This document shows positions 11,546 through 27,423 of a stretch of 64,000 bases of DNA, piece after piece. The translations under genes and the position numbers were made by a program. The notes beneath the pieces were generated by a model, which had not been told where the DNA came from, did not search any database, and saw only the letters and a list, made by a program, of their open reading frames with translations. The stretch is taken from positions 83,816,513 through 83,880,512 of the forward strand of contig NC_021674.1 of NCBI RefSeq assembly GCF_000247815.1. The letters are read 5' to 3'. The first letter of the stretch is position 1, and each line of letters starts with the position of its first letter. Source of the DNA: Ficedula albicollis. Lineage: Eukaryota; Chordata; Aves; Passeriformes; Muscicapidae.

Positions 11546-13790
11546 AACAAAAATGTTACTTCACTATGACTCCATTAAGTTATGTACAATATTTTCTTGC
11601 CTTTGAAAACTGTTCAACAGTGAGACCTATTCTTTCATTTCTAGTGCATTCCTAAATCATCAAGGAGAATAAAAATACAAGCATCTGTGCACAATGTGAG
11701 AATAGAAAATGCATGAGCTGCACTCAGCTATAAAAATACAATTCAGCCAGTGTTTGAGAATAACTGTGGAAACAGTAAGCACTTCAAATAGGCTTATCCT
11801 AGGAAAAATTTCAATGCAAATGTTATCTCCACTAAAACAATGATGAAAAAAAATAAAATACTAACCTTACAAAACCCACCCTGACACTCCCTCCCTCCCA
11901 AAAGAATTCTGAACCCATGACAGAATAATTCATTTGGGGTTATTTAAACTTAAATACAATACATATAATTTCTTGAAAGTGTACCAAAAGGTCGCGGTGC
12001 TCAAAAGACAAAACTTTGAGGCTGTCTCTGGTTTTGGATACCTGGTATTGATGCCCTGGAAGTTTTAAGTCTACATTAAGCCTCAAGCCTGCAGAAAGTT
12101 AAGCAGACAGCTCCAAAGTGTTGCAAGTGGCTAGTAAGGTAAGCAAAGAAGACAGTTTTATAAGCTTTGTTACAAACAGTGAGGATGGGGCAAAAGGCAT
12201 TATAAAAGTCAGAGAAACATAACATTTAAATAGATGATTATATCATGTGCAACAGCCTAGGAGCCCTGTGCACAGGGCCTAGGAACAGAGAAGGAAAAAA
12301 TGAAATTAAAACCAACTAATATCAACCAGCCTATCTAATTAGCAAAGTTACTTTTTTTTCCTAATTCCACATAATTTCTTCAGTTGTTTAATGTATTCTT
12401 TTCCTGAAAAAATATCACTCCCAAAATAATAATTTAAGAAAAAAAAATCACTTCCTATACTTTTGCTCTGACCTTGCCATCTACAATTCTTTCACAATGC
12501 TGCTTTTCTCTTGTTATTATCAAAACTGCAGATTGAGCACTAAGTTGTGTTGAGCAGTTCTGAAACAATCTCAGCACAGGTTTGAAACAGGTATTTTAGA
12601 TCACCCTTTCACCAGATCATCTGCTATCAGTAAGCTGATTTCTTCTTCTGGTTCTATTAGACTTTGGAATATAAGTCATAAATCATCATATATTCATTTA
12701 TCCATCAGGGACACTTACAGAAGGCACTGCTTTTGAAGTATTTCTTTCATCTTTCAAATAGGTCTGAAATGCACCAACAATCCCAGCGCACTCCTTGCAC
12801 ACTGTCCATTCAGACATAGCAGCCAGTTCAACACTTTACATAGTACAGAGTACAAAGGACAAGAGTGCAAAAATTCCTTGGGATTTATTTACCTACAGCT
12901 ACATTTTAAGCTCCTCTTCTCCACTTGAAACACTCCATTCCTGTCATGTGTCAGGGCAAAATCACCTAATCTAAGCCACCAGTGCATTCTTAAAGCTAAC
13001 TAAATAGTAAGCCTTTAGAAACTGAATTATACTATATAGATCCATTACTTAAAGCAGTTATCCATTAAATGGTACTTTTGCAAAATTCTGATAAAGAAAA
13101 CCTATTTCGCACAACTTTTAAATTCATATCTGGAATTTCAGTGAAAAGCAGAAATTAATTCTCTCAGTCTTGAAGGATTAGCACCTCTGTGGGACAGCTA
13201 ACTGGTGTAAGACTCTTGTTTGCCTTATACATCAAAGGAAATGTTTACAAACACAAAAGCATGCAAGTAATTGAACTGCCTTCAGAGCTGTGAATGAAAT
13301 GAAATATGTGGAACCACACTGAAAGAAGTTCAAATAATAACAGTAAAGTACCTGAAATATTTGACTTTGAATCTGAAAGGTGTTTCCCAGATTATCTCAT
13401 CAATAGAAATTTCACCCAGGTATTACTCAAACAGTGTCTGTCAAGCTCCATTCTTACAAAGTCCCAGTGCCGAGCAGAACAATAAATTAGGGCAGGCACA
13501 AAAATGCCTCACACTGCTCATTGAATATTTTGGTCCCTCCAGAGACTACTCTGCCAAAGCTTTCTGATTCAACTTCCTTTTAAGGACAAACACATATTTA
13601 CTTTCTGCTTTTTCAATATTATTATTTTCCCTTAAATTACATTCGCAGAAGTTGCAAAATGACCAACATTCCAGTATGGGCCAGGGAGTGGTATTTATTC
13701 CAGCATTTCATGAACGTACAAATGCCTTTCATCCTCAAAGTCACCACCAGTACCTTACTTATCCTATTCTATTTCTCTTTATAGGACATA
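11546..13790. other. Unannotated AT-rich sequence, possible MEI4 intron 1
   Basis: No recognised transposon tail, tandem array or exon. Confidence 0.4.
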
Positions 13791-13792
13791 CT

Positions 13793-13845
13793 GTTACAAA
13801 GAAAATACAAAGAAAATACAAAGAAAATACAAAGAAAATACAAAG
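13793..13845 (+). repeat. 11-bp microsatellite, about 4.5 copies
   Basis: Unit TACAAAGAAAA repeated without interruption about 4.5 times. Confidence 0.95.
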
Positions 13846-15218
13846 TTTGCTGTCTGACCAGTGACACATTATCACTATGTTACTAGTGTGAAATGCTACT
13901 TTGGTAGCATTTTTTGACCACCCATTATAAAATAAAGAGAGTAATTTTTGCATTTTGTTTTGAAAGGGACTATTGTGTTTTAAGCATAACGAAAGCCTTA
14001 GTGCACAAGGTAACGGTTCAACGGAGACAAGTAAAAGGATCTTTCAATCCAAATACTCCAAAATGCTGTTTTTTAAGGCAGATGTATCCCTAGTAAGACA
14101 CATAAACCCCATAAACCAACACCTAATTTGGCTTTGAGAATCTTAAACAGCATTCCACCTTAACACTTAGGACAAACATTTACTTAATGAATTAATGCAA
14201 TTTGGAGTTTGAGGGAGGCCTCTTTCCTCTTCAACATCTTATACAGACTCACTTCTACAGTAGGAATGAACATGGGTTTAGGAAGATATGCTTACTCTGG
14301 AGGAAAAATATCACTCCTTTTCTGGAAAAATTACTTGTAAACATGCTGTTAGAAGAAAACAACCCAATAGCAGGACAGATCACAGAATGCAGCTGGCTCT
14401 TACTAGGAACAAGACACAGTGCAGTTTTTGGAGAAATTGTTCTTTTGGAATCACAAAATCTCTTGTTTAAAACCAGATAATTAATGACAAATAGCAATAT
14501 TCCTGCATGCATTTCCAGAAAGAATGGACTTCTCAAAGATTTTATGGAGCATACACAGCTCTTTCACTTGCTTTCTGCCACCTACACTATCACCATCTCT
14601 CTTCATTTCTTTTCTGGTTAGGAAAAGAGAAGTTTGTGTATTGAAATGCAGAAGTTCTAAGAGTTGATTGAGGTTTTTCACCATTCCCCTAAAGAGACAA
14701 CTGCTCTCTCAGAAACTACTATGTAAGTCTTCTAGAAAATAACACACCGGATAACACTATTGGAAATATGGGGATGCTGGCCAACTGTGCATTAGCAAAA
14801 ATTGCACAGCAATCTGCTGCTCTCAGGAAGTGCTGAACCACCAAATATATTCCACTGAAAGCATATTGGCAGTTACAGAGTTTTATCAATAATGTTTTCG
14901 CTCCCATCAGCACAGAAATTACACCACTGGTTGGGCAGAAAAAAAGTTTTAGAAACAAACCGAAAACTTTCCTTGATTGAGAATAGTACCCAACCAAGAG
15001 CAGAAGGGAGTCACCAGGGTAATTCTAGCTGCTAATGCCAAAATATGTCTGACATAAAGAGAAAAGAATTAAGCAAATTCAAGAATTAAGCAAAGCTCCA
15101 TTCCTGTGATTGCTCAGTATTAAGGAGAGAACCAGTAATCCCTTGTAAACTCTGCTGGAAGCAGGACTCAGCACCCTGAAAACAGATACCACCTGGCGAC
15201 AGGCTCCCTGTGCAAACC
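13846..15218. other. Unannotated AT-rich sequence
   Basis: Overlapping ORFs on both strands at 14202-14684 show no recognisable protein features. No repeat family recognised. Confidence 0.4.
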
Positions 15219-15350
15219 CCTCAATCCACAAACTGATATTGGAAGAGCACTCAGAGGACACGACAGGTTAACACTGTCAAACAGCCTCAATCCACAAACT
15301 GATATTGGAAGAGCACTCAGAGGACACGACAGGTTATCACTGTCAAACAG
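15219..15350 (+). repeat. 66-bp tandem duplication (2 copies)
   Basis: Units 15219-15284 and 15285-15350 are adjacent and differ at one base (A/T within 'ggttaacactg'). Confidence 0.95.
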
Positions 15351-15462
15351 GGCTAAGTCTACAGATTTCCAACACAAGAATGACATTCCCTGCTTCCAGC
15401 TCTCATGCAGAGGGGCTAAGTCTACAGATTTCCAACACAAGAATTACATTCCCTGCTTCCAG
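15351..15462 (+). repeat. 49-bp duplication at 63-bp spacing
   Basis: Copies 15351-15399 and 15414-15462 differ at one base and are separated by 14 bases. They abut the 66-bp pair at 15219, so the locus has the order A-A-B-B. Confidence 0.93.
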
Positions 15463-18400
15463 AGGGCACTGAGAACCCACAGACATGCTGAGATCCTAGC
15501 CATGGAAGACTGCTGAGCAATTATTCACCTACTGAAATAATTACAAAAGAAGTGATGAACTGTCCCATACAGCTTTGTGTAACATAACTAAGGGGAACTG
15601 AGATGTGGTGCAAGATCCATTGAAGACCTTTGATATAAGCAGGAAAGAAAGAACCGGGATAAATCTGATTCATACGCACTACCCTAATCCACCAACCTGC
15701 CAGCCCTGTTTTGCAGCTGCATTTGATGCAGCAGCTCATATGGAAAGATTGAAGTGTTAAGAGGTTAATGACTCGAAGAATCAGCCATTTGCAGAAGATG
15801 AATCCTCAGCTCTAAAGCTTTTCAGAAATCTTTCAGGGATGTTTATGGGTAAATTTTATATAATTTACTCTTCTGAGCGGTACATACAGTTTTCTCACTG
15901 ACCATGGAAACAGGTAAGTCACAGAGAAATGGGGAGAAAGTAGCTAAGTTATGCTATGATTTAAAATTATAGGGTAGCTCAAACCAAACACAGAGCCTAA
16001 ACTCACTTGGAATAATTCAACACTGGAATTATACTCATTAATGTCAAAGAATTACAGATCTTAGGGATTTCCAAGTTTGGCCACGAAATTCATGGCTAAT
16101 AAGGAGGAAACTGCTGCAAATGTCATAGACAAAAACTTATTGAATACATCGGGACACTCATTTGTTATTCAGACCACTATCATGTCAATTATAAAAATAA
16201 TTTAAAAAATTAGTAGCATAAGATACAAAATAGACTGTAATTAATATAACTTCCAGGCCATGCCAGGGTTCAGTTTTCTCCAAAAGTGAAATTTTTATTT
16301 AAAAATAATAGGATTTGTCAGGACAGAAACAAATTGCCATTCACCACTACTACAGAGCTAAGAAACTTCCGACAGCCTCAAATATCAAAAAAAATTCCTT
16401 CTAAATTTAAGAGTACCTTAAAGGTACAAATATTCAAGGAAAAACTGTTTTGTTGCCATGATTTTTACTTTAACTAGTCTGTCAATTACACAGTGCAAAT
16501 AAAGGTGAAAAAATTCCCACATCTTTGTAACCTCATCTGCTTTATACGAGAGAAACCAAGATATTGACTCATTGTGATGGAGCACAAAATGCTGCAATTG
16601 CTCTAGCGGAACTGGTCTGGGATCAGACACATACGGCCACAACAGTAAGCAACAATAAAATAAACTTGATTTAATTGGCATGCCTAGTACAACATCATTT
16701 GTGTATATAATAAACAATAATAATGGGACAGCTACATAATCAAGATGAACTGAAGTATGTCTTGTGTTCCAATTAAGCAACTTTTATTGTAAAAATGTAT
16801 ATTAAACCAAGGCTACTCCACAGTGTCATCCTTAAACAACCTACACCCATAATACACAAAGATATGTAATGTGGACATACTCAATGAGGGAAGAATCTGC
16901 TTTTCCTACAACAAGCCTAACAATAACTCCAGCATATTTTTTTCAAATGGACTGAAAATGGTAAAACAATACTGAAAATAATAAATATTTAAAATACTTT
17001 ATGTCAAAAGCACAAGGAAACTTAAATGTAGCATGATTTATTTCTCCAAACTCTAACTTTTAAATAATTTTAGCTTTTAAAGTCAAATCCTATAAATTCT
17101 CCAAATCCAAGTAACATGAATGAGTTGAAAAAAACATTTTAGAACTTACTAATGTTCCCCAGTTATAACCATTTCAGAGATTTTAAGAACATAAGCAAGC
17201 ATAATCCCTCACGATTTCAGTAACATTTCTGACGTACGATTTATCTCCTCTTAAATACAGAAACCTACGTTTAGATGGCTACAGCTGAGCTAGCTGCCTA
17301 GACTTCTTTTATTATCAACGGGCAGAAACAGAGATTTCTAATGTTAAAAATAAGCCAAGTCATTTGTACATTTTGTGGTAAAGTCATGACCCAGAAACAT
17401 TTGTTTCCCCCCACGGACTAAAAAGAGTGTTAAGATGACTACATCAGATGCACACACATGCACTGTGGACAGCCAGCTGCACTGAGATGAGCTGCTGCAC
17501 CACAGGCAGCCAAAGCTGAGACCTTCAAAGACCTATTTAAGGTACCTAACTAACAAGAGAAATTTTGCAAGGCTGACAACAGCACCCCTTAAATGAAGTT
17601 TGTGACTGTAGATCTTTTCAATATCTCTGAGGGGGAAAAGAAAAAAAAAACCTTTCTAGAAGAAAACCCAAAAGTCATGTAAAAAAGTTTGTGAGAATAA
17701 CCTTGTGAACATATTAAAGTGTACAAAATAGCAGACAGGTGCAAATTAAGACATGAGAACATCAAGTATGCTCTGAACCATATGAGCATAAAAACTCAGT
17801 TTGGTTCCTCAAACTTTCTTTGCCTCACTCTTCAACAAGATCATTTGAAAATAATAATTTAAGCCTGAATTTTATGGTAGTTTACGATTGTGTATATAGT
17901 CTCCCTACAATCTGAGAGTTCTTCCTTTTGCACTCCTTTTTCTCCTCCAACAGGCCTCTTTTATGCACCACTTACAATAATATATAATGAATTTGGAACA
18001 CAGTTCCATTATCATATTTCTCTTTACTATTCTGACTACTAAAGACACAAATGTGTTTCCAGAATAGGGAATTTATTCTCAAAAACCTGCTGTTCAGAAA
18101 TTAAAGTATAACTCTGTGGTGTAAATTTATCTATTCTTAGGTCAGCACAGATTTCTTCCGCTACCAAAACAGAACTGTGCTCACTTAATCAGCTGGGTGT
18201 AAATCCATTTGATTTGGGAACTGAGGATACACTCTTCGTTATAGCTTTATGAGATGAAATTTATGAAACCATGAAATTCAAGCCCTTATTCTCTTACAAA
18301 ATTTTATATATGCTAATAATAATTGCATAAAAAGTAAATTTACAGTGGGCATTAGGGACTGTGGAGAACAATCCCAGCCTTTATACACTGCCAACAAGAA

Positions 18401-18464
18401 GAAAACAGGACTATTTCCCAAGTTTTCCCTATTCCAATGACTGCAGTAGCTTCTGAATGCAGAA
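15463..18464. other. Unannotated AT-rich sequence
   Basis: Three kb without recognisable transposon, exon or array. The 120-codon minus-strand ORF at 16418-16780 shows no family signature. Confidence 0.4.
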
Positions 18465-18614
18465 TTTCAAACCAGAGTTCAAAAAAAGGCAATCATTAAG
18501 AGTTTGGAGGATTATATGAAGACTACTTTGCATATCTCCTTTCAAACCAGAGTTCAAAAAAAGGCAATCATCAAGAGTTTGGAGGATTATATGAAGACTA
18601 TTTTGCATATCTCT
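18465..18614 (+). repeat. 75-bp tandem duplication (2 copies)
   Basis: Units 18465-18539 and 18540-18614, adjacent, three differences, all C/T. Each begins with 'tttcaaaccagagttc'. Confidence 0.95.
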
Positions 18615-19177
18615 TCTTCCCATGTTAAAATACAGTGACCAAATATCACCGTAATCTCAGGTTCACACTTTCAGCTTTTACCTGAACAGTTCAGTTTCCA
18701 CTGATTGTTTTTCCACTGATTCCAGATTTTTAAATCTACAAGTGATACTGATTCATTCAGGTAAACCACCAGAATGCATCATCTGCATTACAAAAAAACT
18801 TGATTTCGGGTTTCTTACAGAAATTTAATAAAGACAGAAAGAAAGATTTGATTGTTCAGAAGAAAGGAAACGTTAGTAATAGAGGACAAGGAAAAGAGGG
18901 AATACTGCTAAAAATCCAGTACTCATAAAAAGCATATAGCATGCAATAAAGAATGAGTCCTTATATATATGATAGATACTAACATAACTATAACCACATT
19001 TAAACATGTAGTGTTTAATTATTAATTTATGAAGAACTGGAGGTTGTAAAAGACAGTGAACCACTGAAGAGATTTGCCAAGGATTCACAGCCAAGTCCAT
19101 ACACAAGAAATCTCCTACACTTTAATTTGGCTCAATTACTAGTTTATTCAAATTAAGACAACATTTAAGTCATTAAG
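18615..19177. other. Unannotated AT-rich sequence
   Basis: No feature recognised. Confidence 0.4.
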
Positions 19178-19449
19178 ATGATCAGAAGATGGGAGGACCT
19201 CTCCTCTGAAAGTGGGTTGAGAGAGTTGAGGTTGCTAAGGCTGGAGAAGAGAATGCTCCAGGGTGCCTTTCAGCATGTGAAGGGTATTGAAAGAAAGCTG
19301 CAGAGCGACTTTTACAAGAGCAAGACAAGAGAGAATGACTAAACTGAAAGAGGGCAGATCTAGATTAGATATTAGGAAGAAATTCTTTACTGTGAGGGTG
19401 ATGAGACATGCACAGATTGGAACAGATTTCCTGGAGAAGCTGTGGATGC
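19178..19449 (+). mobile_element. CR1 LINE, left part of an interrupted copy
   Basis: Matches the end of the CR1 second ORF and its 3' region: 'ggctggagaagagaatgctcc', a KLKEGR.RLDIRKKFFTVRV reading, then 'tcctggagaagctgtggatgc'. The frame is broken in places. It continues at 19963 after an inserted LTR. Confidence 0.85.
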
Positions 19450-19962
19450 AAGTCTTGGTTTTAGCTGTGACATTTTATTGTAGCTGGTACAAAGCTGTGG
19501 GTTGGAATTTAGTATGAGAATGATGTTGATATCATCCTGATGCTGATCATCCTTTGTCTGATGCTATGTAGTGTTTACCCTGAGTAAAGGACTTCATAAT
19601 GTCTCATCCTCTGCTACTGAGGAGCTGCACTGAAAGCTGGGAGGTGAGCAAGGCCAGGCCAAAGGAATATCAGGAATATCTCTGTTCAGCAATGGGCTGG
19701 GCATTGATTATCAGGAGCTGAGCAACCATGTTCATCACTTGTTTCTCTTGGGTTCTGTTACTCTCTGTTAATTTCCTTACTACAATTCTTCTTATTAATC
19801 ATACCATTAGCATACTTAGTATCACTATTATAACATTTTATTTCAATTATTAGATTATTTTTATCTCAACCCATTAGGTTTACCTTTTCTTTATGACTAT
19901 CCCTATTGGGGTAGGGGGTGAACAAAAGGCTGTGTGGTATTTAGTTGCCAGTTGGGGTTAAA
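19450..19962 (+). mobile_element. Endogenous retrovirus LTR fragment nested in CR1
   Basis: About 513 bp that split one CR1 copy exactly between 'gtggatgc' and 'ctccatctctggaactg'. Blocks such as 'ttggaatttagtatgagaatg', 'gagctgcactgaaagctggg', 'atcacttgtttctcttggg', 'tatctcaacccattagg' and the end 'ttgccagttggggttaaac' match, from memory, a common avian ERVL-type LTR. A TATA-like region expected in the middle is not obvious, so an internal deletion is likely. No clear target-site duplication. Confidence 0.7.
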
Positions 19963-20102
19963 CTCCATCTCTGGAACTGTTCAAGACCAGGATGGATGGG
20001 ATTATGAGCAACCTGGTGCAGTGGAAGATGTCCCTGCCCATGGCAGGAGTGTTGGAACTGGATGACCTTTAAGGACCTAGAACTCCAGGCCATTCTGTGA
20101 TA
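19963..20102 (+). mobile_element. CR1 LINE, right part of the interrupted copy (3' end)
   Basis: Resumes the CR1 3' region: 'ctccatctctggaactgttc', 'gagcaacctggtgcagtgg', 'tgttggaactggatgacctt', and a decayed 'ccattctgtgata' tail. Confidence 0.85.
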
Positions 20103-20575
20103 ATACAAAATTAATCATTACTTTCTTCTGTCAGTCAATGAGAGAAATGCAAGTGACTCAGCCCTGAGATTTCTGAATTCCTAAGGTCAGAGTGATGAGA
20201 AACTATCATTTCAATCCACTGACAACAGAAATAATCAGGTAAAAGTACTGAAAACTTTGATAATTCTTTTATATTCTAGTATCTGCATATTCACACAACC
20301 TGTTTTTTTTACAGGAGCACTAACAACATTTGAACAGCAATTGAATCCCAGCATCCATCCAACTAAACTTCAAAAGGGTTTTTTCTTGCGACTCAGGTGG
20401 ACAGGAGAAAACTTCAGAATCGTAACTTATAAAATTAGATAGAATAATAGAATAGAATAGCTGATGTTCTTCATTATTAATAACCAAAGCAGCGCAACTT
20501 TCAAGAGAAGGCTCCCGTTTCCTGCCAAACAGGCTCAGCCTTTCCTCAGGAAAGGTTTGATCACCTCACTCTCTG
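20103..20575. other. AT-rich flank of the CpG island
   Basis: No gene recognised. A short TAGAATAGAATAG-type run lies at about 20438-20460. Base composition changes sharply near 20580. Confidence 0.5.
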
Positions 20576-23430
<2,855 letters not shown>

Positions 23431-23518
23431 ATTGCATGAAGGTCTCCCAAAGTGTCTTGCGGATTAACTTATGCCTCTTTAAACTTTGCTTACCGAAAAC
23501 ATAGCCCCATACTAGCCA

Positions 23519-23565
23519 CTGTGCAGAAAATTAACTCCATCCCAGCAAAACCAGCACAATGTCTT
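23519..23565 (+). mobile_element. LTR 3' end fragment
   Basis: A short block, 'gcagaaaattaactccatcc' followed by 'cagcaaaaccagcaca', resembles the 3' end of the avian LTR family also seen at 34945. The piece is only about 45 bp, so the call is tentative. Confidence 0.4.
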
Positions 23566-23754
23566 AAGAGGAAATGGGATCATGAAACTTCTGAACAGTA
23601 TTTCTTTAACACTGCATTGGAAATAGAAGCTGCCTTTTAGTGGAAATGCTGTGAGCCAAGCTCACCAGTTAAGAAATTGTCTTTGTATTAAAAATTACGT
23701 TCTCTACACAAACTGCTGAAAAGGCTGTGATAAGGCCAGAAACGAGTCTATAGA

Positions 23755-24003
23755 GGCATAGAATCCCAGAATCATTTTGGTTGGATAAGATCCTTTAAGA
23801 TCATCAGTTCCAACCATTAACTCAGCACTTCCAAGTCCACCACTCAATCATGCTCCTCAGTGCCACATCAGCACTTCCAAGTCCACCACTCAATCATGTT
23901 CCTCAGTGCCACATCTACATGTCTTTTAAATACTTTCTGGGATGGCGACTCCACCACTTCCCTGGGCAGCCTGTTCTAGCGCTTGACAGCCTGAAAAATT
24001 TTT
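23755..24003 (-). mobile_element. CR1 LINE 3' fragment, minus strand
   Basis: Begins with the inverted CR1 tail 'catagaatcccagaatcat', then 'ggttggataagatcctttaa' and 'accacttccctgggcagcct'. Contains an internal 46-bp tandem duplication (23823-23914). Confidence 0.88.
23823..23914 (+). repeat. 46-bp tandem duplication inside CR1
   Basis: Units 23823-23868 and 23869-23914 differ by one base (C/T). The duplication is not part of the usual CR1 sequence and arose after insertion. Confidence 0.93.
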
Positions 24004-25286
24004 TACAAATACTTGGTTGAGGAGGCTGAGGAGGGAGGACAGGACAGATAAGAAATGAATAATGAAGTTGGATGCATTAGGTGCAGTAGGCTTATCACAA
24101 TACATCAAGTTTTTAAGTAGAGGGGGGATCACTCTTTCTGAACACAGAAGTATTCAGATGTAACAATACGCACTTTTAAAACTCTCATCCCCATTTCTTG
24201 GATAATCTAAGCAGCATTATTTTTATGATGTTCTTTTCTTCAGGAAACTTATTTTTTATCAATATACAGAGTGGAAAATTTCTGAGTTAATATGCTTTTT
24301 TATTTATTGATATTTTTTTTAAGATTTATCTTCCGAACTACAGAAAAATGTTAGCACATTGGAACTTCCATTTTAGACTTCAAATGATAAAAATAAATTA
24401 GACAGAATAAGTTAGAGTGCATTTTCATTCTGACAGCACTACTTATTTCTCAGTGAAACTCAAGGGAAAAAAAACAAAAACCATCCTCTAGTCTTCTATT
24501 ACAGTGACATATCAGCAGCTACATTATCATTTTCTGTGCATCTTTTGTGCATATAAGTGATACAGATGCTTTACACACTGGACATTCATTATGTAGGTTG
24601 GAACGTCCGTGTTTTCATATAATCTTTTCAGCTGAGACTGAAATAAAAGATTCAGAGACATCAGTGCTTTTACCTGCAAACCTGTCACCTTTATACAGAG
24701 AGCTGAATCTAAAAAGTAGAATCCAGGGGCAGCATTATTACTGTTTTAAAAAAGAAAGTGGCTTTGCTTTTTCTGAGATTACCAATTCTGCTTGCAATTG
24801 TAGGCTTATTGAGATGCACCTAAAAATCCTAAGGCCTTCTGCCATTAAGCAGCTGCGTGGAGGGATGTTTTTCACTTTATTGTTTCATACTTAAACTTGT
24901 GTAGACAAGTTTAAAAAAAAGAAAAAAAAAGAAAAAAAGAGCTTTATAAATTTAGCTTTAGGTGCACAGTTCCCTTTTTTTTTTTTAATTTGGAGCTGGT
25001 AGTAGTTAGAAGGAATGTTTCTTAAACTTGCAAAGTTACTGTGCACAACTTTCAGAATACCAGCCAAAGTACAACTTACTACAGTTTTTGGGTTTGCTTT
25101 TAAAATGAGTTGAAGCATCTAAATATTTCCAAGGTGGAAAAAAGGTGGTGCACTCCCACCATTAACAGAGCATCTCTAGCAACTTTTTTATTCATTGAAA
25201 GCAGCAAAATCTAGGCACAATCAACTGCAGAATCACTGAGATATGTTCCTATTCTATTGAAGACCACTTTTCAGAAATAATGTGTA
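24004..25286. other. Unannotated AT-rich sequence
   Basis: A-rich and T-rich short tracts at 24910-24940 and 24975-24988. The 115-codon ORF at 24547-24894 has no recognisable features. Confidence 0.4.
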
Positions 25287-25338
25287 GAACTTGCATTAAC
25301 GTTATTCAGTGGGAACTTGCATTAACTTTATTCAGTGG
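25287..25338 (+). repeat. 26-bp tandem duplication
   Basis: Units 25287-25312 and 25313-25338 share 'gaacttgcattaac.ttattc' with one substitution (G/T). Located just before a CR1 fragment. Confidence 0.9.
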
Positions 25339-25355
25339 GTATTCCCAGTGATTAC

Positions 25356-25585
25356 ATAGAATCATAGAATTGTTAAGGTTGGAAAAGATCCTCAAGATCA
25401 TCAAGTCGAATCTTTGACCCATCAGCACCCTGTTTAATTAGACCATGGCACTGAGTGCCACATGTAGTTATTTCTTGAACACCATCTCCCTGGGCAGCCC
25501 ATTACAATGCCTGACTATCTTTTCAGTGAAGGGTTTCTTTGTGATGTCCAAGCAGCATAATCTAACTTCTCATAATTACTTTTTC
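25356..25585 (-). mobile_element. CR1 LINE 3' fragment, minus strand
   Basis: Inverted tail 'catagaatcatagaattg', then 'aggttggaaaagatcctc', 'agatcatcaagtcgaatc' and 'ctccctgggcagcccatt'. 5' truncated. Confidence 0.88.
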
Positions 25586-27423
25586 ATAAGGGAACAATGT
25601 GTGTGTGCACATGTATTGGCATGGTGCAAATTCATTTTACATCTGATAATTAAAAAAAAAGCTATCCAAACATGGGGTGGTTAGCACTGTATGGAATCTC
25701 AAGTGAGACATGAGTGAAATGAAACTTCCATTTGAAATAAGCTATTTGTAGTTTGTGAGAGAAGCTGATTCTACTAGTTGCACATAAATTCTTTTGATCT
25801 TTTTACTAATATGTCTTGTGATCTCAAGAACAGTCAGAGGATATCTTTGTGGCAAAAGGTCATACAAAATAATTAGCTGCTTTTGCTATTAATTAAACAT
25901 AAAAGCAGTGAGGTGTTTAATCACATTAGAGGTCATGAGTTCTCAGTATTTAACCAATCCACATGCTGAATGATTTCAAACAACTGAGTGGTAAGCTAAG
26001 AACAAACCCGAAAAACACAGGCTTCAATCAGTTGTTCAAAGTAAATGAATTAAATTACTGTCAAACAGGCATACTCTGCTCTTACTGGATGTTACAGTAT
26101 CAGCAGCAATTTGAGCATGGAAGAATATATTTTCTTTTGGAGAACTCCAGTCTGTCAGAATTTATAAGACATCTTTATATTTTAATGAATGTGTATTTGC
26201 CTGAGAATTGGGAGTGTCTGAAAACACATATGAAACACGCTATCTCAGCTATCATAGCTGCAATTTTGTTTAACTGAGGAGGGGCAAGAGATACACTCTT
26301 TTTAAAAATCATGGGGAAATCATGAGCAGGAGCATCAAATCTTCTCATTTGAGCCTTTTTTTTCATGTGTTTCAGTGCTATATTTAACTAAAAATAAAAA
26401 ATTTTGGCATTGTAATTTTTCATTACTCGGCATCAAGCTGTTCTCAAAAAAGATTATAATGTGTTTGTGATGGCTCTATTTTCTGTGTAATTCTGATGGA
26501 ACCAATATGGCTCAAGCAGTCCCTCTGAGCATAATCTGAAATTCTAAACAAATCATCTGATCCAGGATGTTCAGTGAGTTATGCAATGATACCTTTCTTT
26601 CTATTCAGAAACAAAGCATTGTCAGGAAAAAAAGTACTACATTTCAGTATCTGATGCAATGAAAACCTTGTTCTATAAAAGCAATATAAAAAGTTAGACA
26701 TGATATGAGGAGAACAAGGAAACTAATAAACTTGCTACCATTTATAGGCATCATACTGTCACTTATGAATAGATATTTTATAGTGCTTTGCCATCACTTA
26801 CATAAAATTAATGGCGAGCGATTCCATTCCTTTCTATACAGTATGTCCTAAGAAAAGATAAAACCTTTCCTTCAAAGAATTTCACTGTCTGGAAATCAGT
26901 ATTGAGAGATTCTCGCTCCACTAGGTAAGAAAAATGATAAAAGCATGTTAGCAAGTAATCAAAATGATACTTAAAAATCAATATGACAATATAGCAGATA
27001 ATTTTCTGCATTTACATTTCATCATTTATCTAAGGGTAACAAAACTGTTACTGTGAGACTTTCCTTGTATACAGCAAGAGACATCTGAGAAGAAAGAAGA
27101 ATTAGAGTAAGAACATATAAAGAGTTTTCATTTAATTTAGTGGTTTTTATTGTAGTTCCACAAAGTTTTCTTCATGACGTTTGTAAAAAGGCAAAGAAGT
27201 AAACAGGCAATTGCTAAGATATGGCTGTCCTGGGATATAAAAAATACACTTCTATACACAGAATTTTAACCAAACAACATGTAAGCAGTCCTTGCTAACT
27301 GCCTCATGATACAGAAAATTGAGTGCTTTAAAATATCCACATTATTGTGATTGAATCCTGAGACATTTTGATTAGCATTCGTCTGTGCAAGCATGAGATA
27401 TTAGCTGAATCATGGGTTACAAT
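25586..27423. other. Unannotated AT-rich sequence
   Basis: No recognised repeat or exon. The ORF at 25963-26277 is low-confidence chance coding. Confidence 0.4.

Noticed and set aside
13793..15462. Regularly spaced repeats considered as a CRISPR-like array
   Set aside because: Only two copies per unit with no constant-repeat and variable-spacer pattern, and the DNA is vertebrate.
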